Shown here piece by piece: positions 8,212 through 17,208 of a DNA stretch of 46,907 nt. How positions within the stretch are numbered: position 1 is the first letter of the stretch; the number at the start of each line of letters is the position of its first letter. The notes beneath the pieces are model-generated. The model searched no databases. It saw only the letters and a program-made list of their open reading frames with translations, and had not been told where the DNA came from. Position numbers and translations under genes: made by a program. This stretch comes from JAKVCB01 sp963578605 (GTDB lineage: Bacteria > Planctomycetota > Planctomycetia > Pirellulales > Lacipirellulaceae): the NCBI GenBank assembly GCA_963578605.1, contig CAUZEA010000039.1:1-46907 (forward strand), written 5' to 3'.

Positions 8212-8697
8212 TCACGCCGACAGTTGGTCGAACAACTGTCGAAATTCCGGCATTTGCTCGGCAATGTGTTGTTGCCACCGTTCTGGATGCCAAATCTCGA
8301 TACAAACAGCGGCCCCGATGACCATGACGGTGCCTCCTGGCTCGACATCCAGAAACTCCCGAAATCCCTCGGGTAATACGATTCGCCCACGGCCAGCTAA
8401 CTTGACCTGGGTTTGCCTGGTCGAAAGCAAGCGACCGAGCAATTGAACCTCAAATAACCTTCCTTCCAGCCTGCCGGCCTGAATCTTGCTTGCAACCAGG
8501 GCGACGCCTTCATCCTGCTTGGCCTGCCACGCACCCGCATTCCAGAGGCTGAGACATCCGTACTGCTCTTTGGCGAGAATGCACTCACTACCATCGGCTG
8601 CTAGCTGGTCCACTAACTCCGAAGGCAGTGAGACACGGTATCGATCGTCGAGCGTCCGCGCGCTTTCGCCCAAAATCAGTTCGGTCGTCTCTGCCAT
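8212..8697 (-). CDS. mraZ: MraZ-like transcriptional regulator
   Basis: A 161-residue protein with the two SpoVT/AbrB-type repeats typical of MraZ: residues about 13-58 (ARTLDDRYRVSLPSELVDQL) and about 88-135 (QVKLAGRGRIVLPEGFREFL, then a hydrophobic strand ending in IEIWHPERWQ). In other bacteria MraZ binds upstream of the division/cell-wall cluster and represses it. Here it stands alone: none of mraW/rsmH, ftsI, mur genes or ftsZ is in the window. The upstream sequence contains GTGGGATATAAGCCCATAAC near 8812-8831, but not a clear set of three TGGG direct repeats. The C-terminal 20 residues (EQMPEFRQLFDQLSA) extend beyond the minimal family length. Confidence 0.85.
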   Translation of the reverse strand: MAETTELILGESARTLDDRYRVSLPSELVDQLAADGSECILAKEQYGCLSLWNAGAWQAKQDEGVALVASKIQAGRLEGRLFEVQLLGRLLSTRQTQVKLAGRGRIVLPEGFREFLDVEPGGTVMVIGAAVCIEIWHPERWQQHIAEQMPEFRQLFDQLSA

Positions 8698-9101
8698 GGC
8701 AACCTGTCGGGGGCTATCTCGATTTCATCTTGGCGCCATCCTCGGCGGAACTCCAAGTCTCCTTTCAATTGGGTCTAAAACCCTCTAATATAGCCTGTTT
8801 CATCACAGTTATGGGCTTATATCCCACTATATGACAGCTGATTCTATCGTCCCCAGATTTTCTGACAAGGTGTGCAGCCGATAATTTGCAGAAATATTTT
8901 TGCCCTGTTCGTGCCCCCAAAAGCGTACGAGTTCGACCTGGCGGCAAGAACTTGCTAGCGGTGATCGGACCGTACCTGCTGAATTACCGAACTCGCGTGG
9001 CACGAAACGGGCTGTTTTAGTAGCTTTCGCCGTTTCGAATAATCAACGCCGTGCCACGAGCGACCGGCTTTTGTCGTGCCTGGACGATATTAAGGAATCG
9101 G
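8698..9101. other. Divergent intergenic region between mraZ and the ketoacyl synthase gene
   Basis: About 400 bases without a gene. The notable content is the long stem-loop at 8996-9058, listed separately. AAGGA at 9092-9096 serves as the ribosome-binding site for the GTG at 9102. Confidence 0.4.
8996..9058. promoter_or_regulatory. Long inverted repeat upstream of the ketoacyl synthase gene
   Basis: CGTGGCACGAAACGG (8996-9010) pairs with CCGTTTCG (9030-9037) and, after a 12-base bulge, with CGTGCCACG (9050-9058). That gives about 16 base pairs around a 19-base loop. It lies 43 bases before the GTG start. It could be an operator for a dimeric regulator, or an RNA hairpin in the 5' leader. 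Confidence 0.45.
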
Positions 9102-10367
9102 GTGGTCAGGGAATTCTTACAAAGCGACCGCGTTGTGATCACTGGCATGGGGGTGCTCACTTCGACCGGCAGCCATCGGGAAAGCGTCTAGCAAGCAATT
9201 TGTTCCGGCCAGAGCGGAGCCCGTCGCGTGACGGGTATCCCAGGCATCCCCGATGGCATGTTTTTGGCAGCGCCGGTTGACCTGTTTCGCGAATTTCCTG
9301 GCCAGTTGAAGAACATTCCTCTCTGTCGCCAGACGGCCAAAGAGGCTTTGTTCGACAGCGGGCTCAACCCTGCAAAGATGGACCGCACCCGTTTTGGCTG
9401 TTCGATCAGCGGGCACATGGGCGACACTGACTTCGTGGTCGAACAGGTTGGCAAGAAAAACCTGATTCCAAAGGGAAAACGGCCATGGTGGCACCAGTGG
9501 TTACCCAATACAGCGTGTTCGATTGTGGCCAATGACCATGACTTACGCGGACCGCGACTGAGCAATTCAACGGCCTGTGCTAGCGGAACGATTGCATTTC
9601 TGGTTGCCGTGCGATCCATTCTTGATGGGCAATGTGACGTGATGTTAACGGGCAGTTCGCAAGCGATACATCCTTTATTTGCCGCTGGTTTCCACAACAT
9701 GCGAGTGCTGGCAGACCATGAAGATCCCTCTCAGGCTTGCCGCCCTTTCGATTCAAATCGTAAAGGATTCGTTATGGGCGAAGGTGCAGCGATGCTGGTT
9801 GTCGAACGACTCAGCCACGCTCTGGAGCGGGGTGCGCGGATATACGCCGAAGTGCTCGCTGGTCATATTCTTACCGACGGCCAGCATGTCACCAGTCTTG
9901 ATGCCAATAGCGACGCGCTGGTGCACTTGATCACAATGACCCTCCATTCGGCGAACCTTGCACCGCACAACATCACCCACATCAACGCCCACGGGACGGG
10001 CACGATCCAGAATGACGCCATGGAAGCCCAGGGCATCCGTCGCGCGCTGGGCCCGGCAGCCGATTCCGTGTGTGTGAGTGCCAATAAATCGATGTTGGGC
10101 CATTTGGTCAACGCTTCCGGAGCTGTTGAATTGGCCATGACTGCATTGGCCCTCCGCGATGGCTTTGCTCCGCCAACGGTCAATCTCACCGATCCTGACT
10201 CCACTTGTGACCTCGATTGCGTTCCGCTGGTGGGACAGCGTCAGACGATGGACCACGCACTGAAACTGTCGATCGCCTTCGGTGGGCATTTGGCGGCAGT
10301 CGCGTTGCGCCGCTGGCGAGGTTGTGGCGAGCGCGAGAGTGCGATCCAGCGACTCTTGGCCGCATAA
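9102..10367 (+). CDS. Beta-ketoacyl-ACP synthase (KAS II/FabF type) interrupted by in-frame TAG
   Basis: Condenses acyl chains with malonyl-ACP in fatty acid or related synthesis. The frame starts at GTG 9102 after AAGGA (five-base spacing) and gives the classic N-terminus RVVITGMGVLTSTGSHRESV. The next codon is TAG at 9189-9191, exactly where family members have Trp (WQAI), and the frame then continues unbroken to 10367. The catalytic set is complete: Cys in STACASG, His in HINAHGTGT and His in NKSMLGHLVNASG. A restart at GTG 9228 would drop the first beta strand. Options are a TGG-to-TAG mutation, a sequencing error, or suppression. The substitution of STACASG for the commoner DTACASS suggests a specialised synthase. 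No ACP or ketoreductase gene is nearby. Confidence 0.75.
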
Positions 10368-10390
10368 GCCCTAACGTTCCCGGCGAGATG

Positions 10391-11746
10391 CTACTGGCCA
10401 AGCATATTCTTGCGGCGCAATAAGTGGTGGTAATGCTGCGCAAAACGGTGAGACTCGTCCCGCACGTATTGCAGCAACCGAAGGGCATACGAGTGGCGAC
10501 TCAGCTGGTACGGTTCAGCGCGGTGCATGACATAGACAAGTTCCTCTTTTTTGGCGAGTGACAACACCAGTGGGGGTTCGATTCCAGCGGCCTGGAATGC
10601 TTCAAGCCCTTGATTGAGTTGACCCTTGCCACCGTCGATGAGGAGAATGTCTGGAAAGACTGCGTTCTCCTCTTCCAGGTGCTTGAATCGGCGGGAAATG
10701 ACCTCGCGAATACTGGCATAATCGTCCACACCGTCAACCTCTCGAATGCGATAGCGTCGGTAACCTGGTTTGAACGGCAACCCATCGAGAAACTGTACAA
10801 GGCTGGCAACTGTTTCGTTGCCGCCAAGATGGGCGATATCAACACCTTCGATCGTCCGAGGTTGGTCGGGCAATGCGAAAAGTTTTTGAAGCCCTGCCAG
10901 ACCTTTCTTTGGATCAACATAAAAAACTTCGGGCTGCTCATGTTTCTCCAAGTCGCCCCGTTCCCGCAAAGACTCAAGCATCTCGATTTCATCGCGTAAC
11001 TTGGCTGCCTTTTCGAACCTGAGATCGGCCGCCGCTTGGCTCATTTCAGCTCGCATCTCCTTGAGAAGCGATTGGCGTTTACCATCCAGGAACATTCGCA
11101 GCCGTTTGATATCGTGGCGATATTCTTCCTTGGAAATCCTCAAATTGCAGGGAGCGGTACACTGGTGGATCGACGCCAGCAAACAGGGACGAAACCATCG
11201 CCAGCGCTCATCGTCGGCATCGATATCAAGGGAACACGTCCGAAACTTGAATACCCTCTGCAAAACTTGTAGAGCTCCGCGGAGACTACCAACGTTGGCA
11301 AAGGGGCCATAAAGTTTTACCCCCCCTGCCCGCGGCTCCCGGGTAATTTCCACACGCGGGAAATCTTCATGCGTGGTGATTTGCAGATACGGGAAACTCT
11401 TATCGTCACGGAGGTCTCGATTGAACTTCGGTTGCGTGTCTTTAATGAGTCGGGCTTCCATCAGCAAGGCATCGACTTCGCTTTCGGCTTCGAGAAAATC
11501 GACGTCGTAGGCTTCCCTGACGAGTTGGGCGGTGCGGCGGTCTTGGGCTGCCGCCTGGAGAAAGTAACTGCCGACACGTGCGCGCAAATTTTTTGCTTTG
11601 CCGATGTAGATCACGCGTCCGGCCTGATCCTGGAAAAGGTAGACACCTGGCGCCGACGGGAATTTGCTCCGCACCTTGTTCGCCGCCCGCTGGAAAAAAT
11701 CTAGCTGCGTTTTGGGAAGTTCAGCTGAATCGCCAGCGGTTGTCAC
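10391..11746 (-). CDS. uvrC: Excinuclease ABC subunit C, short form
   Basis: Makes the two incisions in UvrABC nucleotide excision repair. The 451-residue product starts at GTG 11746. It has the GIY-YIG nuclease domain (PGVYLFQDQAGRVIYIGKAK near residues 33-52), a Cys-containing linker (RPCLLASIHQCTAPC) and a UVR coiled coil binding UvrB (AADLRFEKAAKLRDEIEMLE, about 235-258). An RNase-H-like nuclease domain follows, with EGVDIAH, LLIDGGKGQ and RDESHRFA carrying the expected acidic residues and His. The protein stops shortly after RDESHRFAQHYHHLLRR, so the C-terminal helix-hairpin-helix pair found in the usual roughly 600-residue enzyme is absent. The end is clean, so this looks like a natural short form rather than damage. 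It converges on the synthase gene with a 23-base gap. Confidence 0.93.
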   Translation of the reverse strand: MTTAGDSAELPKTQLDFFQRAANKVRSKFPSAPGVYLFQDQAGRVIYIGKAKNLRARVGSYFLQAAAQDRRTAQLVREAYDVDFLEAESEVDALLMEARLIKDTQPKFNRDLRDDKSFPYLQITTHEDFPRVEITREPRAGGVKLYGPFANVGSLRGALQVLQRVFKFRTCSLDIDADDERWRWFRPCLLASIHQCTAPCNLRISKEEYRHDIKRLRMFLDGKRQSLLKEMRAEMSQAAADLRFEKAAKLRDEIEMLESLRERGDLEKHEQPEVFYVDPKKGLAGLQKLFALPDQPRTIEGVDIAHLGGNETVASLVQFLDGLPFKPGYRRYRIREVDGVDDYASIREVISRRFKHLEEENAVFPDILLIDGGKGQLNQGLEAFQAAGIEPPLVLSLAKKEELVYVMHRAEPYQLSRHSYALRLLQYVRDESHRFAQHYHHLLRRKNMLGQ

Positions 11747-11864
11747 TGTGTTTGCAAGCTAAGTGGACCAAGGGGATTTTCCACGTCTATCTGCTCAATT
11801 ATTCTGCGGCCCGTTGATTGTGCCAACGGCAACGTTGGAGGAAAAGGTGTTTTGATGGTACCTA

Positions 11865-13685
11865 TCAGACCCCCGCGAACATCCGAAGATCGTTTTCCAG
11901 ACGCGACAATCGTTCCGTGAGATCAATCTTTGTGCGCTCCAGATCAGCAAGCTGTTCTGGTGCCGTATACGCAAACATGTAGAACTTGATTTTTGGCTCA
12001 GTCCCGCTTGGCCTGATCGCCACGTAATTTCCCTCGGCGACCAGGTCGAGAATGATCAAGTCCCCCCGGGGACCCGCCAACGGTTCTTCCTTGCCACCAA
12101 TGGGGGTTATCGTTTTGCGGAGAAAATCGCGACCGGTGGCAACGCCGCTTCCACCAAGTTCCAGGGGAGGATTGTCTCGAAAAGCCGCCATCACCGCCTT
12201 CATTCGATCCATTCCCTCACTACCGGGCATCTGCACCGAAATGGTCCGCTCGGCGTGGGCCCCATGCTGCCACATCAGGGCATCGAGTTTTTCGTGCAAG
12301 GTCTGGCGATCTGCCTTGAGCTTTGCAGCAAGTTCCGAGAGTAACAAGGCTGCAACAGCACCATCCTTATCGCGAACGTGGGTACCTGCCAGATAACCGT
12401 GTGATTCCTCGGTACCGAACACAAACTGATCGGGGCCTTCACGATCGATGACTTCAGCAATCCATTTAAATCCGACCAGCAAATCTCCTATCGTTCGTAC
12501 GCCATAGCTGTCACCAATGCGCCGCGTAAGTTGTGTGGTAACGAGTGTTTTGACCAAATAATTGCTCGGTGTCAGCTCCCCGGCCGCTTGCCGTGTCTCT
12601 AAAATGTAATCGGCAAGCAACGCCCCGATTTGGTTACCCGACAAGGTTCGCCATGGCGAGTTCGCCGACCACGTAAGCGGAGCTGCACAACCAATTCGAT
12701 CGCAATCGGGATCACTGGCGATTGTTAAATCAGCCGAAACTTCCTGTGCGCGGGCAATAATTGCATCAAACACCTCGGGGTTCTCCGGATTCGAAATGTT
12801 TCCAGGGACATTCGGAAAATCCGGATCCGGCTCGGCGTGAAGTGCAAAAAGCTCCACGTCGGAGAATCCACATTTCTCCAGTACCGGACAAACAGCCGTT
12901 GCCCCCACACCATGCAGGGGTGAATAAATGATCCGCAGCTCTCGGGGACCAGGCATCGATACCGCAGCAACTGCTGCGTAGAACTCCAAATCAATTTCTT
13001 GCTGGCTGATCACGATCTCTTCCTGAGACAAACTGGCGTCAAAATCAGTACGATGGATGGCTTGCACACCCATCACTCGTTCGATCACACCTTGATCGTG
13101 CGGTGGGAGAATCTGGCCCCCAGTCGACCAATAGACTTTGACAGCATTATCACTTGGTGGGTTGTGGCTGGCAGTCACCATGATGCCACAGGAGCAATTC
13201 TTGTGACGCACCGCAAATGAGAGCTCTGGCGTACTACGAGGTCCGTCGAGAAAATAGACCTTGAAACCGTTGGCAACCATGATTTCTGCGCAGAGCCGGG
13301 CGAAATGGGATGATTTGTGACGCGTGTCGTAGGCAATGGCACAGGAGAGGGTTGCTCCTGCACCTGAACTCTCCTTAACGTATTCGGCCAAACCTTGCGC
13401 GCTCTCGCCGATCGTTCGATCGTTAATGGCATTGCTGCCAATCGGATACATTTTGCCGCGTCGCCCACCCGTACCAAACGGAAGGATTGTCCAGAAGATG
13501 TCGTCCAGGGTCTGCCATTGCTCATCGAGGATATGTTGTTCGACCTCGGCCGCGTACTCGGCATAGCACGGCTCGGAAAGCCAGATCCGAATATTTCCCG
13601 CAGCCGCTTCGGTGAGCTGTCCCGCGGCAAGGGCTTTATCAAGATGGGCGAGAGCTTGTGATGATCCTGTGGTCATATCCGTCAT
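11865..13685 (-). CDS. Phosphoglucomutase/phosphomannomutase family protein
   Basis: A 606-residue alpha-D-phosphohexomutase, interconverting hexose 1- and 6-phosphates in the cytoplasm. All four signature sites are visible: the phospho-serine loop TASHNPPSDNAVK (Ser 173), the metal loop ASDPDCDRIG (about 323-332), the sugar loop GTEESHGYLAG, and the phosphate-binding RPSGTEPKIKFYMF near the C-terminus. The length and the N-terminal WLSE segment resemble bacterial PgcA-type phosphoglucomutases more than GlmM. The ATG at 13685 is preceded by AGGAAG at six-base spacing. The gene runs divergently from the cytochrome gene. Confidence 0.93.
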   Translation of the reverse strand: MTDMTTGSSQALAHLDKALAAGQLTEAAAGNIRIWLSEPCYAEYAAEVEQHILDEQWQTLDDIFWTILPFGTGGRRGKMYPIGSNAINDRTIGESAQGLAEYVKESSGAGATLSCAIAYDTRHKSSHFARLCAEIMVANGFKVYFLDGPRSTPELSFAVRHKNCSCGIMVTASHNPPSDNAVKVYWSTGGQILPPHDQGVIERVMGVQAIHRTDFDASLSQEEIVISQQEIDLEFYAAVAAVSMPGPRELRIIYSPLHGVGATAVCPVLEKCGFSDVELFALHAEPDPDFPNVPGNISNPENPEVFDAIIARAQEVSADLTIASDPDCDRIGCAAPLTWSANSPWRTLSGNQIGALLADYILETRQAAGELTPSNYLVKTLVTTQLTRRIGDSYGVRTIGDLLVGFKWIAEVIDREGPDQFVFGTEESHGYLAGTHVRDKDGAVAALLLSELAAKLKADRQTLHEKLDALMWQHGAHAERTISVQMPGSEGMDRMKAVMAAFRDNPPLELGGSGVATGRDFLRKTITPIGGKEEPLAGPRGDLIILDLVAEGNYVAIRPSGTEPKIKFYMFAYTAPEQLADLERTKIDLTERLSRLENDLRMFAGV

Positions 13686-13875
13686 GACGGTCTTCCTGAA
13701 ATCTTCCGGTGGTGGGAGTCTGTTCCGGTTCGACCCCCAATGGGTGTGTCATCGTTATCGCAGCAAGTCGGATAAAATTCTACCTCTGACGTCATCATTC
13801 GGTCCGAAAAAGTCATGCCGGCTTGTCCAAAACTGAACGGGACTTGATAATAACCGGTGAAGGGATCAGCCTGAC

Positions 13876-14847
13876 ATGCACGCTATTTCTGGTCACCGGG
13901 CCCTACGGCAAGCTCTACTCGGCGTATTTGCGGTCGTAACGGCCTTCATGCCATCACTCACAACAATCCAAGCTGAGATACCTCTCCGAGGAGCGAAGCC
14001 ACCGGTCTGGTCGCGTGACGTGCTCGACTTGTTTTTTGACGATGCGAGGGACGCGTTACAGGGGCCCCGGCCAGATTACGACGCTTTTCGCCCCGCCACA
14101 ACCGAGGATCACTCAAACAACGCCGCCAGTCCTGCGAAGGTCGATACCGAATCACGTTGGACTGACCTGGTCGATGCAGACACGATCGAAATCGAAATCA
14201 AACGCCTGGCAAAACTGATCGACAGCGACGTCACAACCCCCGGACCATTCAAGGGTGGTGGGCACAGAAAATGCCGTCAGCACTTCAGTACATTGGCAGT
14301 TCTCTTTGCGATTGTTGGCCAGTACGACGGTGAGGTGCGGTGGAAGCAACCAGCACCCGCGTTCCGGGATCTGTTTGCCCGGGCAGGCTATAACTGCAAG
14401 GCTGGAACCGATCAGTCGTATCGTGAAGCAACCCAACGGAAACAAGATCTGACCGATTTGATCCAAGGCAGCCGACCGGCGGTTCCAAAAGCTGAACGTC
14501 AGCCCGATTGGAGCCAGGTGGCTGATCGTTCACCGCTAATGAAGCGGATAGAACTGGCCCATCAAGGTCGACTGACGAAGTGGGTGGCCAGTCGAGACGA
14601 GTTCTCCAGGAATCGTTTGGAAATCATCCACGAAGCGCAACTGCTGGCGGTCCTAGCTGAGATTATCCGCCAGGAAGGCTTCGATGATTGGGATGATGAG
14701 ACGTATAGCGGTTTTGCGCTCCAGCTCAGCCAGGCGGCTCGAGACCTCTCTGTAGCTGTCGAGAACACTAATTACGCCGGGGCCCGCGACGCCGCGGGAA
14801 GAGCCACCAAGGCCTGTAGTGGGTGCCATGAGGACTATCGTGGCTAA
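13876..14847 (+). CDS. Exported c'-type cytochrome-like protein
   Basis: A 323-residue protein with a signal peptide (LLGVFAVVTAFMPSLTTIQA) for export. A single heme c motif sits at the very end, CSGCH (Cys 314, Cys 317, His 318), just after helix-forming sequence. This is the layout of four-helix cytochrome c' proteins. The middle (residues about 100-200) carries more helical sequence and extra cysteines (HRKCRQHF, YNCKAG) but no second CxxCH. It may transfer electrons or bind small ligands in the periplasm; the partner is unknown. Such cytochromes are frequent in planctomycetes. A weak terminator-like hairpin follows the stop. Confidence 0.75.
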   Translation: MHAISGHRALRQALLGVFAVVTAFMPSLTTIQAEIPLRGAKPPVWSRDVLDLFFDDARDALQGPRPDYDAFRPATTEDHSNNAASPAKVDTESRWTDLVDADTIEIEIKRLAKLIDSDVTTPGPFKGGGHRKCRQHFSTLAVLFAIVGQYDGEVRWKQPAPAFRDLFARAGYNCKAGTDQSYREATQRKQDLTDLIQGSRPAVPKAERQPDWSQVADRSPLMKRIELAHQGRLTKWVASRDEFSRNRLEIIHEAQLLAVLAEIIRQEGFDDWDDETYSGFALQLSQAARDLSVAVENTNYAGARDAAGRATKACSGCHEDYRG

Positions 14848-14868
14848 ACCTCGAATTCGGCGTTTCGC

Positions 14869-14906
14869 AACCCATTTTCAAGGCGTTTAGAAAACAACGG
14901 GTTTTT
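14869..14906 (+). terminator. Weak terminator-like hairpin after the cytochrome gene
   Basis: AACCC (14869-14873) and TTTTC pair with GAAAA and GGGTT (14899-14903), with a small internal loop, and a T5 run follows. It lies 22 bases after the stop codon. The stem is A/T rich and imperfect. Confidence 0.35.
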
Positions 14907-15348
14907 GCTCGCCTTGTCCCAAACCTCGTGTATAATAGCGACTGGGGGTGTTCTTCCGGACACTCCGGTTATCTTGATCCTGGTGATTTCACGAGTCGAT
15001 CTACTGTTACCTTAATCGACCAAATTTTCGAATCTTTTGCGGGATATTTGTGTCTCGTTTGGCTAATGAAGGCGTCGGACACTGCTACCCGAAAAAGACC
15101 GTTGCTCGGGGCTTGGTTTTAGCCGCAAACAGCCGTCTTCAGTTGGGCTGCCGCTTCATTCGACGGCCATGTTTTTCTCAGCCTCAGTCGTGATTCTTAC
15201 CGCTTGCGGAGAATCCAGTCCGTAGCACGTCGGTGTGCTCGGCTTGCGAAGCTCAGATGCATCAGACCGTTGGTGAAAACCGTCCGCCACGACTTACCCC
15301 AACAGCTTCCAAACTTTGGTTCGCGCGCCCAAGTGGGGAGAAGACCTC
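14907..15348 (+). promoter_or_regulatory. Possible promoter and long leader of the S8 protease gene
   Basis: A perfect TATAAT lies at 14931-14936, without a good -35 at 17 bases. A compact palindrome CCGGA-CAC-TCCGG (14956-14968) follows. If this promoter is real, the protease mRNA has a leader of about 400 bases. No coding sequence is evident in the stretch. Confidence 0.3.
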
Positions 15349-17208
15349 ATGAATTCGAAAACTTGTATTCACGCCAACCAGGTGCTGAGGTACGCCGGCA
15401 CCGCGGTGTGTAGGAGTACGGGCATCGTTTGTTTGTTGGCAGTGACGATGTTGCTTTCGTTAAGCACCGATGGTCTTGCTCAGGAAAGCGGTGATGGCGT
15501 GGCTGAGGCGGGACTTTACGCCGGAGGCAACAGCGGCCACGGACCGGGCCCGTTTGCGGGAACCGTCAACCTTAATGACTTCTTGGGAGCAGATCGGTTT
15601 TATGACGAAGGCCTGACAGGTACGAAAGCGGTCATAGCCACCATCGAAGCAGGCCATCCGTGGAGCGGGCACGAGACTCTCACCCACGCTCAGCAAATCA
15701 ACAATCCGTATATAACTGACCAGGTTGATCGCCATGGCACGTGGGTGGCGATGGTAATTGCTGGCCGCACGAACCCGAGCAATCCTGGCGAACACCAGCG
15801 CGGTCTAGCGCCTGATGCGGAACTTCACACGGGCGCGATTTCACCCAGTTGGTCCACTAGTTCCTCCCGCTATTCGACAAGCTTCAACCTGAATTTCTCT
15901 GGAATGTCGACTTACAGTCTCTATCGCGACGCCTTTCTTAACGGCATCACGGGACCAAGCAACACCAGAACAGCTGACGTGGTGAATTCAAGTTACAACG
16001 CGAACATTAGCGGAGCACACAGCGGAACTGACCGATTGTCGGGCACGTTGGATGCACTAGCGAATTCCAATCCACGCACCTTGTTTACGACTTCGGTCGG
16101 CAATACGCTCCCCAGTGGCAGCGGCCCTAACACGGTGAACAGCCCCGCCGCGGGCTACAATAACATTGCGGTCGGATCTCTCGGTATTGCTACAAACGGC
16201 TTCGTCAACCCCAGCACTTTCAGCAATGGCGGTCCCAACGACTACAAGGATCCGGTCAACGGCATGGTCTCCCAGGCTCGACAAGTGGTCGATATTGGAG
16301 CACCGGGCCAACACCTATCCACGGCCTACTATGGTGGCGAAACGGGTGGCAATAGCTCCACCCTCCTCGGTGCAGCGAATGGACCGGCTGGTGGGTCAGA
16401 TTACTACACGCGTTCCGTTAGCGGGACGAGCTTTGCTGCCCCAGTCGTAGCTGGCTCTGCAGCGCTTATATACGACGCGGCTTACACGCTGATGGGCGAT
16501 AATGACGATGCTCGCGACGCACGCGTCGTCAAAGCCGTACTCATGAACTCAGCTGACAAAACTCTGAATTGGGATAACGGGCAAATTGCACATCCCAACA
16601 ACCACGGTGGCGTGCTGACAACGCAAGGGCTCGACAATCGTGTTGGCACGGGCCGCTTGAACCTTGACAAAGCCTTTGAACAGTTTCTCTTTGGTACCAC
16701 CGATGTCCCTGATGACAACCAAGGGAATCTGGGAATGGTTGAGGAAAGTGGTTGGGACTTAGGTACTGTGAACGAGGGTACAACAAACAACTATTTCATA
16801 GGGCAACCTCTGGAGAGTGGTTCCACGTTCAACGCCACATTGACCTGGTATCGGGATCGCGCTCAGCTGAGCACCAATGACTTTACCGAACAGAGTTACG
16901 ACAACCTCGATCTGGAACTATGGACTGCCATTGATAGCTTGCCCAAGGATCTGATTTCCGTTTCCAGCAGTGCCTACAACAACTCCGAGCATTTCAGCTT
17001 CGAGATTCCCACCACCGACCATTACGTCCTACGAGTCCGTTGGGCAAACGAAGTCTTCGACCAGATTTCCAGTGCCAACATTGAAACCTACGGGCTGGCC
17101 TGGTCAGGAACCGCTCTGCCAGAACCCGATACGATGCTAATGGCACTCATGAGCACCGCAGGGCTGTTCGTGAGAACAAGGTGGCAAACGGCACGAGGGG
17201 AAACCTGA
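15349..17208 (+). CDS. Subtilisin-like (S8) serine protease with PEP-CTERM tail
   Basis: A secreted peptidase of 619 residues from the ATG at 15349, supported by GGGGAG eight bases upstream; an earlier start at 15316 lacks this. After a signal peptide (IVCLLAVTMLLSLSTDGLAQ) the S8 fold shows the His motif DRHGTWVAMVIAGR (His 129, counting from 15316), an oxyanion Asn in SVGN, and the Ser motif SGTSFAAP (Ser 361). The usual catalytic Asp position reads VIATIEAGHPW, that is Glu 100 instead of Asp. A beta-sandwich C-terminal domain follows. The end, LPEPDTMLMALMSTAGLFVRTRW, is a PEP-CTERM sorting signal, so the protein is probably held or released at the cell surface. Whether the Glu variant is active is open. 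Confidence 0.85.
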   Translation: MNSKTCIHANQVLRYAGTAVCRSTGIVCLLAVTMLLSLSTDGLAQESGDGVAEAGLYAGGNSGHGPGPFAGTVNLNDFLGADRFYDEGLTGTKAVIATIEAGHPWSGHETLTHAQQINNPYITDQVDRHGTWVAMVIAGRTNPSNPGEHQRGLAPDAELHTGAISPSWSTSSSRYSTSFNLNFSGMSTYSLYRDAFLNGITGPSNTRTADVVNSSYNANISGAHSGTDRLSGTLDALANSNPRTLFTTSVGNTLPSGSGPNTVNSPAAGYNNIAVGSLGIATNGFVNPSTFSNGGPNDYKDPVNGMVSQARQVVDIGAPGQHLSTAYYGGETGGNSSTLLGAANGPAGGSDYYTRSVSGTSFAAPVVAGSAALIYDAAYTLMGDNDDARDARVVKAVLMNSADKTLNWDNGQIAHPNNHGGVLTTQGLDNRVGTGRLNLDKAFEQFLFGTTDVPDDNQGNLGMVEESGWDLGTVNEGTTNNYFIGQPLESGSTFNATLTWYRDRAQLSTNDFTEQSYDNLDLELWTAIDSLPKDLISVSSSAYNNSEHFSFEIPTTDHYVLRVRWANEVFDQISSANIETYGLAWSGTALPEPDTMLMALMSTAGLFVRTRWQTARGET

